Shown: in pieces, positions 43,879 to 52,332 of the stretch
How positions within the stretch are numbered: position 1 is the first letter of the stretch
How the letters are laid out: each line of letters starts with the position of its first letter
Assembly (NCBI RefSeq): GCF_000745965.1
Contig: NZ_KN050790.1
Coordinates: forward strand, 21,084 to 85,083
DNA from: Edaphobacter aggregans DSM 19364
GTDB taxonomy: Bacteria > Acidobacteriota > Terriglobia > Terriglobales > Acidobacteriaceae
DNA length: 64,000 bases
Direction: 5' to 3'
The notes under the pieces: generated by a model
The model's database searches: none
What the model was told of the DNA's origin: nothing
What the model saw: the letters and a program-made list of their open reading frames with translations, nothing else
Position numbers and translations under genes: made by a program

Positions 43879-45957
43879 CTAGTTCGACAGCTTCGCTGCC
43901 TGGCGCTTGAAGTCCTCGGCCTTGGCGACGTTCCCCTGGCGCTGATAGACGTCAGCCAGCGCAAGGTACAGCTCTGAACTCGGCGGCTGGAATTGCATCT
44001 CGTACTCGAGAATCTTCGCGGCCTTTGGATAGTCCCCTACCTGCGCGTTCGCCTGCGACAGCTGGATCGCCGTCTGCTGACTGACTTCGTGCGTCATCTC
44101 CACCTTGCCTGAGAGCGCGGCGATCTCCCTGGAGCGGCCGCTCTGCGCCAGAAGGTCCACCAGCCGCGTGAGCGCGGGAACGTACTGCGGGTCATCGGCG
44201 ATCGCGCGCTCGAACCAGGCAATCGCTCCGTCGCTCGATCCCTGTGAGGCTGCACTCAGTCCGCGCTTGTAGTCGTCGATCGCATTGCCGCGGCGGCTGT
44301 CGCCGGTGGCCGCGTAGGCTGTCCAGAGCTCTGTCGTCTCCGCGTCGGTGGCGATGCGGAAGTTCAGGTTGGCGTAGGCCTTCTGTTGCGTGGTCTCGTC
44401 AGTGGCCGTGATAACCACACGATAGTTCCCAACGCCGAGGCCCTCGGTCGACAGCGTCTTCCCCGTCAGGAGAGTGCCTGACGCATCGAAGTCCGCCGCA
44501 TCGATCTCCTCGTCCTGCTGGTATGTCTTCTGGCCGGTCTGCATGGTTCCGTAGACGTAGTGGACTTTGACTTTGTGTCCCTGGCGTGTCGCCGGGTCAG
44601 AGGGCTTGCTCCATATCTGGAAGACCAGGCGCAGCGGCTCGCCCGGATGCAGGGATGTCTGCGTTACGCCTCTGGGAGCGAAGCGCAGTCCGGAGACGCT
44701 GAAGGGCAGCAAGCCGCCGGGATCGTGCAGCGGAGGCTGCGGCGAGAAGACCAGCACCTTGCTTAGTCCCCATGTCACCTGCGCCGGGTCAGGTACCGTG
44801 ATCTCATAGCGCTGACGAACCGCAAGGTGGTTGAGATCGTTGGTCAGGGTCGCGACGAGGTGATACTCGCCCGGGGCCACCGGAACGCGACTCTCCGCGC
44901 CAAAGCGCTTGCTTCGCGCCGCGGCTGCCTGGCTTTCATTCACTGCCCCGGTCAGCGTCTCGTTCTGGACATAGACCGGCTTGTCATCCTTGGTCAGGAC
45001 CGAGGTCTGCAGTGTCAGGGAGTAGCCGGTTCGCTTATCCGGCAGCAGGCCGACGATTCCCTGCTCGGGCCGGCCGTAGGAGAACAGATAGTGCACCGTC
45101 ATCCGGCCGGCGCTGTCGCGAAACACGATCGGCTGCAGCACGGCCGTGTTTGCGCCCAGAAAGATGCTCGTCGTCACGCGCTCATTCGAGCGGCGCGCAG
45201 CCAGCATCTCCCTCGTCAGGGGATTGTCGGGCAGACCCTTGATGGTGCTGAGCAGCACATCCGACTGCATGCTCGGGCTGTAGTCGCTCAGGTCGACCGG
45301 CTCGGTGGGAATCAGCGAGATCGCTGTTCGAGCCACCTCGTTTCCCAGAGAGCGCTTGAGGATATCGAGGTTATTCTTCTGGACGTTCTTGCCCTCAAGC
45401 CCGGTCACCAGCCGCGACGGGCCGTCCTGATAGGGCGAATAAAGCGTGTAGTCCTCGCCGATGCTGCGCTTGTAGAACACGATGTAGAAGTGCGTGGGCA
45501 GCGCCGGATTCGGCGCCTGATAGAACCATATCTGCAGCGGCCGGACGTTGCGCGACTCCGGATAGTTTGCCTTCTGCTTCGGCTCGCCCAGCACGATGTA
45601 GATGTGACCGCGGTCGGTGCGCCAGCCATCCTGTGCGCCGATGTTGCCGTAGTTCTGGTTGGCATAGGTCAGGCGGCGGTAGTGCTCTTCCTTGTAATCG
45701 TTGATGTCGGATCCGGGAGTCTGATTGCGCGCCTCCCAGAAGAGCTTGATGAAGTTCTCCCGCTCCGCATCGCTCGTCAGAGTGAGAAATTGCTTTCGCT
45801 CCTCGCTCTCGATGATGTAGTTGACCTCTTCGTTGACCCAGTGCCGGTAGCGCGGCGCAAGGTTCTTCGTCGGATCGACCGCGTGCAGCGGCAAAGTCGC
45901 AGACAGCAGCAGAAGGAACGAGAGCAGCAGACGGGGCCGTAACGAGAGCAGAGGCAA
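43879..45957 (-). CDS. GWxTD-domain protein with C-terminal TPR, copy 2
   Basis: An intact 692-residue exported protein. Signal peptide at 1-26 (LLLSFLLLLSATLPLHA). The GWxTD domain spans about 35-190 with the eponymous GWRTD at 111-115 and GHIYIVLGEP. Middle beta-sandwich-like regions carry long VxVHYVYGT-type strands. The C-terminus (580-690) is helical with TPR-like units (DDPQYVPALTRLVDLLAQSG, SSELYLALADVYQRQG). GWxTD proteins have no agreed function; in Acidobacteriota they often follow TonB receptors as here, 73 bases downstream. A periplasmic partner role is inferred. Copy 1 is broken. Confidence 0.9.
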   Translation of the reverse strand: MPLLSLRPRLLLSFLLLLSATLPLHAVDPTKNLAPRYRHWVNEEVNYIIESEERKQFLTLTSDAERENFIKLFWEARNQTPGSDINDYKEEHYRRLTYANQNYGNIGAQDGWRTDRGHIYIVLGEPKQKANYPESRNVRPLQIWFYQAPNPALPTHFYIVFYKRSIGEDYTLYSPYQDGPSRLVTGLEGKNVQKNNLDILKRSLGNEVARTAISLIPTEPVDLSDYSPSMQSDVLLSTIKGLPDNPLTREMLAARRSNERVTTSIFLGANTAVLQPIVFRDSAGRMTVHYLFSYGRPEQGIVGLLPDKRTGYSLTLQTSVLTKDDKPVYVQNETLTGAVNESQAAAARSKRFGAESRVPVAPGEYHLVATLTNDLNHLAVRQRYEITVPDPAQVTWGLSKVLVFSPQPPLHDPGGLLPFSVSGLRFAPRGVTQTSLHPGEPLRLVFQIWSKPSDPATRQGHKVKVHYVYGTMQTGQKTYQQDEEIDAADFDASGTLLTGKTLSTEGLGVGNYRVVITATDETTQQKAYANLNFRIATDAETTELWTAYAATGDSRRGNAIDDYKRGLSAASQGSSDGAIAWFERAIADDPQYVPALTRLVDLLAQSGRSREIAALSGKVEMTHEVSQQTAIQLSQANAQVGDYPKAAKILEYEMQFQPPSSELYLALADVYQRQGNVAKAEDFKRQAAKLSN

Positions 45958-45981
45958 GGGAGATGCTCCTCCAAAAGAAAC

Positions 45982-46007
45982 GGGAGAGGGTGCTCGCCAC
46001 CCTCCCC
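45982..46007 (-). promoter_or_regulatory. Hairpin between TonB receptor and GWxTD gene (copy 2)
   Basis: GGGTG and CACCC, in GC-rich flanks, form a hairpin in the 73-base gap. The sequence is kept almost unchanged from copy 1, unlike many coding positions, which hints at function, possibly graded expression of the second gene. Confidence 0.45.
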
Positions 46008-46030
46008 CGGAAGTTTAAGTCACTGTCAGT

Positions 46031-49000
46031 TCAGAACTCAAACCGCACCGAACCGCGCGCATAGAACGGCGTCTGGAACGAAGTCGGCCGGTTGTAGTCC
46101 GCGTTGAGAGGTGGAGGCGCACCGACAGCCGACGACGACGTCTGCGTGTACTGAACCCGACCCAACTGGAATTGGCTGTTCGTCACGTTGAACATGTCGA
46201 TCGCCAGCTTCAGGCGGTACTTCTCCCAGCGCGACCCGAGCGGTACGTTGTAGTCACCGTGCAGATCCAGTTGCATGGTGGACGGTGTGCGGCCCGCAGC
46301 ACCACGCCCTCCGACTGGAATCTCACCCTGATTGAGGTAGATCGGGTGATCGCCGAGGATGCTTAGCGGGACACCTGACTGACCGCGCCATCCGGCACCG
46401 AGAGTCAGGCCGCGCGCTCCGTGTATGAGCGGACTGTCAGAGCCGACGTTGTAGCTCAGGAACAGGTTACCGACCGTACGACGATCCGTGCTGAGCATGC
46501 CGGGGGCGAACTGGTCACCGAGCAGGTTGAGCTTGCCGGAACTGAAATCGAACAGAGAGCTGATTCCGGGATCAGACTGCCCGTTGTCGTTGCGGTACGC
46601 GCCCTCGAAGTTGCCAAAGAGCGTGCCCCAGCGGAAGTTGATCTTGGCCAGCCAATGGTTGCTGAACCGCTTGTCCAGTTCGAACTCGGCCGCCTGGTAA
46701 CGGCGAACCGGGTTCACGAAACCATCAGGGATGCCATCGCCAGGAGTGGCATCCATCGTAGTCGGATTCAGGAAGCAGGCTCCGCCTACTGGCTGATTGA
46801 AACTATTGATGAAAGGTCCGCCTACGGAAAAGAAGGTGTCATTATCTGGCGTGCAACCCGGTACAACCGGAACGTACTGGGCGGCTGTCGGGCTGCCGCT
46901 TGGATTCTTCGCCAGGAACTGCGCCTGCGTGTAGGGCAGTTCCTGCTCATTCACCGCAATGTCGGTACCCTTATTCGGGTTGGCAATACCGCCAGCATTG
47001 TTCGGAGTAATCATCGATCCTTCCGGCGAATAAGCCGTAATGTCCTCGATAATCCTGGGAAGACGACGGTCGGTGTAGCGTGCCTTGAAGACGATCGATG
47101 GAGTGAGCTCGCGCTCAAAGCCAATCACATACTCATCCTCATACTCTTGCTTCGTTCCAGGGAGAATGCCCACGCCGGTCGAAGAAGAAAAGTTCGGACC
47201 ACCGAATCTTTGGAGGCCCCCACTCGCGGTTGTCGATCGCGGCAGACCATTCAGATTGTGCGCGGCATCGGGAATAATAGTATAGGATCCATCGGCGTTG
47301 ATGATCGGGGCAAAAACATAGCTCGTGTCGTCCTGCTCGTTGCCAAGCTGACGAATCGCCGCATCCAGAGGCATCCCCCAGTAGTTGCGGCCAAAGTTGA
47401 AGAACAGCTTGCTCCTGTGGTCGCCCATCGGGTCGATATTGATGCCAACGCGCGGCGACCAGCTCCCCGTGAAGGCGTAGTCCAGCAAAGTGCCGCCGAC
47501 CCGCTGCTCCTCCCACCGGACGCCAGCGTTGATGGTGATGAAACGGTTCATCTGGTAGACGTCGTTTCCATATACGGTGTGGTAGCGGCCGGTCGCAAGC
47601 ACAAACGGTTCCGAATAGGTGCCTCGATCCATGGAGGCATAAACCTGCTGACCGAACCTATTGATGGGACATTGTGTGCAAGTACGGTCCGTCTGCGTGA
47701 GTGCTGAATTTATGTTCGTTGCCTGAACCCTGAACGTCGCATTTGTCAATGCGCCAACCGCACGGGCCGGAATTTGAGGATAGAGCGAGGTTAGCGTCTG
47801 GCCAGCCGCATTTTGATTCGGGATCGGGAACGACGGCCCAGACCGTGTATTAAAAAGGTCGACGAAGTTCGTATGATCGTACGCATATCCTACCGAGACC
47901 GTGTGCTGACCATAGAATCCGAACGTCTTGGACGTATTGACCGCGATGCTGTAAGTGTAATTCTTCGAAGGCTCGTAACCGCCGAGCCCGGATCTAATGG
48001 CCGCGACCGGGTTCGCGAGCGAGTTGCCACTCGCATCTGTGATGCTGTAGTCGTTCGATGCGGGCTTCTCATCGAAGTGGTTGTAGTTGTACGACCAGGA
48101 GGCATCGACCAGCCACGTGGGCGTAATCGAGGTCGTTACACGGGCAAGCGAGTTCCACGAGCCAAACTGCCAGGAACTCGCCGTCGTCTGAGGAAAGAAG
48201 GAGGAGAGAGCACTATTCCCCACCGCAAGCGGTTGCGCATTGTGCTTCGAAGGATCACCGAAGCTCGCCAGCTCAAAGGTAGTCGACGAGCGGAACTTAT
48301 AGGTCAGCTTCCCCGCCCAACTCAGCGTCGTCGTGCTGTAGTCGAGCGCGCCAAGAGCGACGCTCGGCGCTGGAGCATTCGGATGGGCCTGCAGCTTGTC
48401 CTGCCGCAGCGAAGGGTTGAACGCGCCGAAGAAGAACAGCTTGTCCTTTAATCCAGGAATATAACCTCCCAACTCCGCCACCGCGTCGTATTGCGGGCTG
48501 GAGAGGAACGAAGGCGGAGTCAGCTGCTGATAGCCGAACTGGTAGTACTGGTAACGGCTCGCATACCACGATCCCGGCCCGAAGTAAGCCGCCACAGCGC
48601 CGTGATACTGATTGCCGCCGGACTTCGTGACGATCTGCACGATTCCGCCGGTCGCCTTGCCATACTGCGGCTCGAAGGCGGTCGTCTTGACGTCGACCTC
48701 CTTGACAAAGGCCAGGTTGATTCCCGATCCCAGCGAGCCATGAAAACGGTTGTAGGTGCCGATGCTTCCGAACGCCTGATCCGTGATAGTCACGCCGTCC
48801 ACGACGTAAAGATTCTCAAGCCCCGACGAGCCGCCAATCGACGGATTCGCCGCACCTGGCCCATTCTGGTAAGCCGTTCCCGCAACCTGCCCCGCAGCAA
48901 CGCCGGGCGCCGCGTAGAAGATCGCAGAGACGTTTCGCGGCATCGGAACGCTGTTGTAGAACGTGTCCGTCAGGTTCGAGGTGATCGCGGTGCTCTGGGT

Positions 49001-49399
49001 GTCGATCGACACCGCCGCCGCCGTCACCTCGACCGTCTGCCCGACATTGCCGACCTGCATCGTCAGGTTCAATGTCGACGATGCGTTCACCACGACCTCA
49101 TTGTGCTTCGACTGAAGCGTCATGAAGCCTTCTTTTGTGACGGTGATGTCGTAGTAGCCCGGGACCAGGTTGGTCGCGGCATATCGGCCATTCGAGTCGG
49201 TTGTGAGCGTACGGTCACCCTGCGGTCCATGCAGAGTCACGGTGGTATCGGGGATCACCGCCCCAGTCGTATCGCTCACGATTCCATTCAGACCGCCAGT
49301 GATCGACCCCTGCTGTTGAGCGAAGGCACAAAACGTCCCTAGCAGAAGCATAAGAACAACATGCGGTAGGCGTTGCAGAAGTTGTTTCATTCTCTTCAC
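46031..49399 (-). CDS. TonB-dependent receptor with carboxypeptidase-regulatory domain, copy 2
   Basis: An intact 1122-residue outer-membrane receptor. ATG at 49399 and a second ATG three codons on are both possible. Same order as copy 1: signal peptide, carboxypeptidase-regulatory domain (GIVSDTTGAVIPDTTVTLHG), plug (LENLYVVDGVTITDQAF), barrel ending FYARGSVRFEF. The N-terminal 300 residues and C-terminal 250 are nearly identical to copy 1; the central barrel loops diverge most (around 400-600), the parts expected to face the outside and meet substrate. Confidence 0.93.
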   Translation of the reverse strand: MKRMKQLLQRLPHVVLMLLLGTFCAFAQQQGSITGGLNGIVSDTTGAVIPDTTVTLHGPQGDRTLTTDSNGRYAATNLVPGYYDITVTKEGFMTLQSKHNEVVVNASSTLNLTMQVGNVGQTVEVTAAAVSIDTQSTAITSNLTDTFYNSVPMPRNVSAIFYAAPGVAAGQVAGTAYQNGPGAANPSIGGSSGLENLYVVDGVTITDQAFGSIGTYNRFHGSLGSGINLAFVKEVDVKTTAFEPQYGKATGGIVQIVTKSGGNQYHGAVAAYFGPGSWYASRYQYYQFGYQQLTPPSFLSSPQYDAVAELGGYIPGLKDKLFFFGAFNPSLRQDKLQAHPNAPAPSVALGALDYSTTTLSWAGKLTYKFRSSTTFELASFGDPSKHNAQPLAVGNSALSSFFPQTTASSWQFGSWNSLARVTTSITPTWLVDASWSYNYNHFDEKPASNDYSITDASGNSLANPVAAIRSGLGGYEPSKNYTYSIAVNTSKTFGFYGQHTVSVGYAYDHTNFVDLFNTRSGPSFPIPNQNAAGQTLTSLYPQIPARAVGALTNATFRVQATNINSALTQTDRTCTQCPINRFGQQVYASMDRGTYSEPFVLATGRYHTVYGNDVYQMNRFITINAGVRWEEQRVGGTLLDYAFTGSWSPRVGINIDPMGDHRSKLFFNFGRNYWGMPLDAAIRQLGNEQDDTSYVFAPIINADGSYTIIPDAAHNLNGLPRSTTASGGLQRFGGPNFSSSTGVGILPGTKQEYEDEYVIGFERELTPSIVFKARYTDRRLPRIIEDITAYSPEGSMITPNNAGGIANPNKGTDIAVNEQELPYTQAQFLAKNPSGSPTAAQYVPVVPGCTPDNDTFFSVGGPFINSFNQPVGGACFLNPTTMDATPGDGIPDGFVNPVRRYQAAEFELDKRFSNHWLAKINFRWGTLFGNFEGAYRNDNGQSDPGISSLFDFSSGKLNLLGDQFAPGMLSTDRRTVGNLFLSYNVGSDSPLIHGARGLTLGAGWRGQSGVPLSILGDHPIYLNQGEIPVGGRGAAGRTPSTMQLDLHGDYNVPLGSRWEKYRLKLAIDMFNVTNSQFQLGRVQYTQTSSSAVGAPPPLNADYNRPTSFQTPFYARGSVRFEF

Positions 49400-50168
49400 C
49401 CCGTAGTAGTGGCTGAGCGGAAAATCCTGACCTCAATACTGTCGGGGTGATCGTTCGTTCCACCGGCAGGGAGGTACAGGTGGGCCTGAATAGCAACTCA
49501 CTTAGGCAATACGCAATTCACACGCCAAAATTTCGGGAACTACACTGTTTGTGCTATCTGTATGAGTACAAAACCAAATGCTGCGAGTTTCGAAAGACGA
49601 GCAGCGGAATGAAATCTTAACGCCATATGAAAATTGGGATGAACCGCATAATACGAGGATGATTTGCCGTAAAAGGCTCTCCATACTCACCTCTAGGGCG
49701 ATTTGTGGCAAGGAAGAGCGTCGATAGTGATGCTTTGAAGCAGTTCGTCCCTGTCAGAACTCCATTCGTCCCAAAAACGATTTGCTAAAAATTGTAGAGT
49801 GCAGATTCAGGGTCACGGACACGCCGTGCCAGAGGCTACCCTCACCTATCGCTATCTTGTCATCTCTCCAAATATGAAATAAAAGAACTGCCGCGAATTG
49901 GCGCGGATGAGGAGCCAGGCATCAGGACCGGTTGAAATGTCACCCCGGCGCAGGGAATGCCAGGCATGCCACATCCAGAAACCCCGCAGCATGCTTCAGG
50001 TTTCCAAGACAACGAGTACTTCGACCACGCCCCCGGCTAACGCTCCTCGCGAAGGACCCTGGCGCATCTACGGCATTTGCCTTAGCGATACTATCCTCAA
50101 GAAGGTCTACTCTGCGAGCGCCGCGCGAGAGCTCGGAATCAATCTCTAGTACGAGGCACACCCGAACC
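49400..50168. other. Leader of TonB receptor copy 2 and upstream region of CBM9-like gene
   Basis: About 770 bases. The left 550 bases align with the leader of copy 1 (CGCCATATGAAAATTGGGAT, GCTAAAAATTGTAGAG). The right part up to 50168 holds the upstream region of the next plus-strand gene. An upstream frame continuous with that gene from 49932 looks non-native (no signal). Confidence 0.5.
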
Positions 50169-50891
50169 ATGCGACATCTGCACCTTCCGCTTGCACTGGC
50201 CGCGCTCGTGGTCGTAGCGCATGCCCAGCCCTCGCCGCCTCCGGCAACTTTCACTGCACTCGAAGCCAAGAAGGATGTCGACCTCAACACCGATCCGAAC
50301 TCCGCATTCTGGAAGCCGGCACAGCCCGTCTTCATCACCGGCGACACGATGGGCAAGCCGGTTCCCCCGTATCGCACCGAGGTTCGTGCGCGCTGGACCA
50401 AAGACAATCTCTACCTGCTCTACATCTCTCCCTACAACGAGCTGAACCTGAAGCCAGATCCCGACACTGTGAATGAAACGAACCGGCTATGGAACTGGGA
50501 CGTCGCCGAGGCCTTCATTGGCTCCGACTTCCAGAACATCCGCCAGTACAAGGAGTTCGAACTCTCCCCGCAGAGCGAATGGGTCGACCTCAACATCGAC
50601 CTCGACAAAAAAGGAGATCGCGACGCCATCAAGTGGGATTCAGGCTTCAAGGTCAGCGCCCGCATCGATGCCGATAAGAAGATCTGGTACGGGGTGATGC
50701 GCATCCCCTTCACCTCCATCGACACGCGGCCGCCGGCCCCCGGCCAGACACTCCGGATCGGACTCTTCCGCTGTGCCGGCCCGACATCTGCGCGCCTTAT
50801 CCTCTCCTGGCAGCCCACCATGGCGATGACCTTCCACTCACCAGAGCATTTCGGAACCCTCGTCCTCGCGGCTCCCGCCAGGCGCAAGTAA
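50169..50891 (+). CDS. Exported CBM9-like carbohydrate-binding protein
   Basis: A 240-residue protein with signal peptide (HLHLPLALAALVVVAHAQ). The mature part follows the carbohydrate-binding family 9-like pattern: DPNSAFWKPAQPVFITGD, ARWTKDNLYLLYISPYNELN, WDVAEAFIGSDFQNIRQYKE, FELSPQSEWVDLNIDLDK, and GFKVSARIDADKKIWYGVMR. These are the beta-sandwich signatures of CBM9-like proteins from Acidobacteriota and Bacteroidota. ATG 50169 is chosen because the signal peptide begins there. It is followed after 21 bases by a permease gene, suggesting one transcript. Ligand unknown. Confidence 0.85.
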   Translation: MRHLHLPLALAALVVVAHAQPSPPPATFTALEAKKDVDLNTDPNSAFWKPAQPVFITGDTMGKPVPPYRTEVRARWTKDNLYLLYISPYNELNLKPDPDTVNETNRLWNWDVAEAFIGSDFQNIRQYKEFELSPQSEWVDLNIDLDKKGDRDAIKWDSGFKVSARIDADKKIWYGVMRIPFTSIDTRPPAPGQTLRIGLFRCAGPTSARLILSWQPTMAMTFHSPEHFGTLVLAAPARRK

Positions 50892-50912
50892 GATCGAGGC
50901 GAGAGGCACGTC

Positions 50913-52277
50913 CTGGACGCTCCATTAAAAAACTCCGCCACACCAGAGCTTCAGGAACACAGCCTGCGCCGCTCGCTGAAGCTGTGGCACCTTGTTGTCT
51001 ATGGCATCGTCATTATCCAGCCCACAGCCCCGATGGGGATCTACGGCGTGGTCAGCAACGTTGCCGGCGGCCACGTCGTCACCACCATCCTCGTCGCCAT
51101 GGTTGCGATGCTCTTCACTGCGGTCAGCTACGGCCGCATGGCGCGCGTCTATCCCAGCGCCGGCTCGGCCTACACCTACGTCGGCCACGAGCTTCATCCC
51201 ACGCTCGGCTACATCGTGGGCTGGTCCATGCTGCTGGACTACATTCTGAACCCGCTCATCTGCGTCATCTGGTGCAGCGCAGCGGCACGAAACATCCTTC
51301 CGCAAATTCCCTACGCCGCATGGGCCGTTGCCTTCGCCCTGGTCTTCACCGCGCTGAACCTGCGTGGCGTCCGCACCTCCGGCCGGGTCAACGGTCTCCT
51401 CGCGCTCGGCATGAGCCTCGTCGTTGCGATCTTCCTTGCCTACGCCATCCGCTATCTCGCCTTCGTCGCGCGCCCCATCGCAGGCGACTGGCTCCTCCCC
51501 TTCTACGACCCCGCGACCTTCTCGCCCTCGCGCGTCTTTCGCGGAACCTCCATCGCCGTGCTCACCTACATCGGCTTCGACGGTATCTCCACGATGAGCG
51601 AAGAGGTGGAGAATCCTCGTCGCAACATCATGCTCGCCACTGTGCTGACCTGCCTCGTCATCGGCCTGCTCTCGGCGCTCGAGGTCTACGTCGCGCAGCT
51701 TGCGTGGCCCTTCCGCGCTCCCTTTCCTGAATCCATCGTGGACACGGCCTACGTGCACGTCGCTCAGCGCATCGGCGGCCGCTTCCTCTTCCATCTGCTC
51801 AATGCGACCCTGCTGATCGCCAATATGGGCTCGGGCATGGCCGCGCAGTTCGGAGCCGCCCGCCTCCTCTACGGCATGGGCCGAGGAGGCTCGCTTCCCC
51901 GCCGCTTCTTCTCTGCCATCGACGTACGAACCGGCATCCCGCGCAACAATGTCATTGTCGTCGGGGCCTGCGCGCTCGCCGGAGCCTTCCTTCTCACCTA
52001 CGAGCGCGGAGCCGAGCTGCTGAACTTCGGCGCCTTCATCGCCTTCATGGGAGTCAACGCCGCCGCGCTCGTCCACTACCGCCTGCGTTCACAAGAGAAG
52101 GTTCCTCTGGCCGCGACCGCCCCTCTCCTTGGCCTCGCCGTAAGCGCCTTCATCTGGCTAAACCTGAATCGCTCCGCCATGCTGCTCGGAGCCCTGTGGG
52201 TCGCCCTCGGGCTGCTTCTCTACTACGCCATGCGCCGCAGCAGCGGAGACACCTCGACCGCACCTGGCTTCGAGTAA
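50913..52277 (+). CDS. APC-family amino acid permease
   Basis: About 454 residues with 12 helices. The first ATG in frame (51033) would remove helix 1, because the conserved start (LRRSLKLWHLVVYGIVIIQP) lies upstream; a CTG at 50913, six bases after GAGAGG, is the best start, and no ATG, GTG or TTG is in frame between there and the previous stop. Family motifs: TAVSYGRMARVYPSAGSAYT, YIGFDGISTMSEEVENPRRN, GSGMAAQFGAARLLYGMGRG. The family imports amino acids by proton or substrate exchange. Likely co-transcribed with the CBM9-like gene. Confidence 0.85.
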   Translation: MDAPLKNSATPELQEHSLRRSLKLWHLVVYGIVIIQPTAPMGIYGVVSNVAGGHVVTTILVAMVAMLFTAVSYGRMARVYPSAGSAYTYVGHELHPTLGYIVGWSMLLDYILNPLICVIWCSAAARNILPQIPYAAWAVAFALVFTALNLRGVRTSGRVNGLLALGMSLVVAIFLAYAIRYLAFVARPIAGDWLLPFYDPATFSPSRVFRGTSIAVLTYIGFDGISTMSEEVENPRRNIMLATVLTCLVIGLLSALEVYVAQLAWPFRAPFPESIVDTAYVHVAQRIGGRFLFHLLNATLLIANMGSGMAAQFGAARLLYGMGRGGSLPRRFFSAIDVRTGIPRNNVIVVGACALAGAFLLTYERGAELLNFGAFIAFMGVNAAALVHYRLRSQEKVPLAATAPLLGLAVSAFIWLNLNRSAMLLGALWVALGLLLYYAMRRSSGDTSTAPGFE

Positions 52278-52332
52278 CCGGGACTGCCCATCAAAGTTCG
52301 GGAAGAATAAGCCGTCGCAGATCGGCCGTAGC

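Noticed and set aside
44827-45942. 371-codon plus-strand frame opposite GWxTD copy 2
   Set aside because: The same shadow occurs opposite copy 1; the GWxTD gene on the minus strand is certain.
50925-52076. 383-codon minus-strand frame opposite the APC permease
   Set aside because: Composition is Asp/Glu/Gly/His-rich as expected from the complement of a GC-rich membrane protein; the plus-strand gene has clear family motifs.
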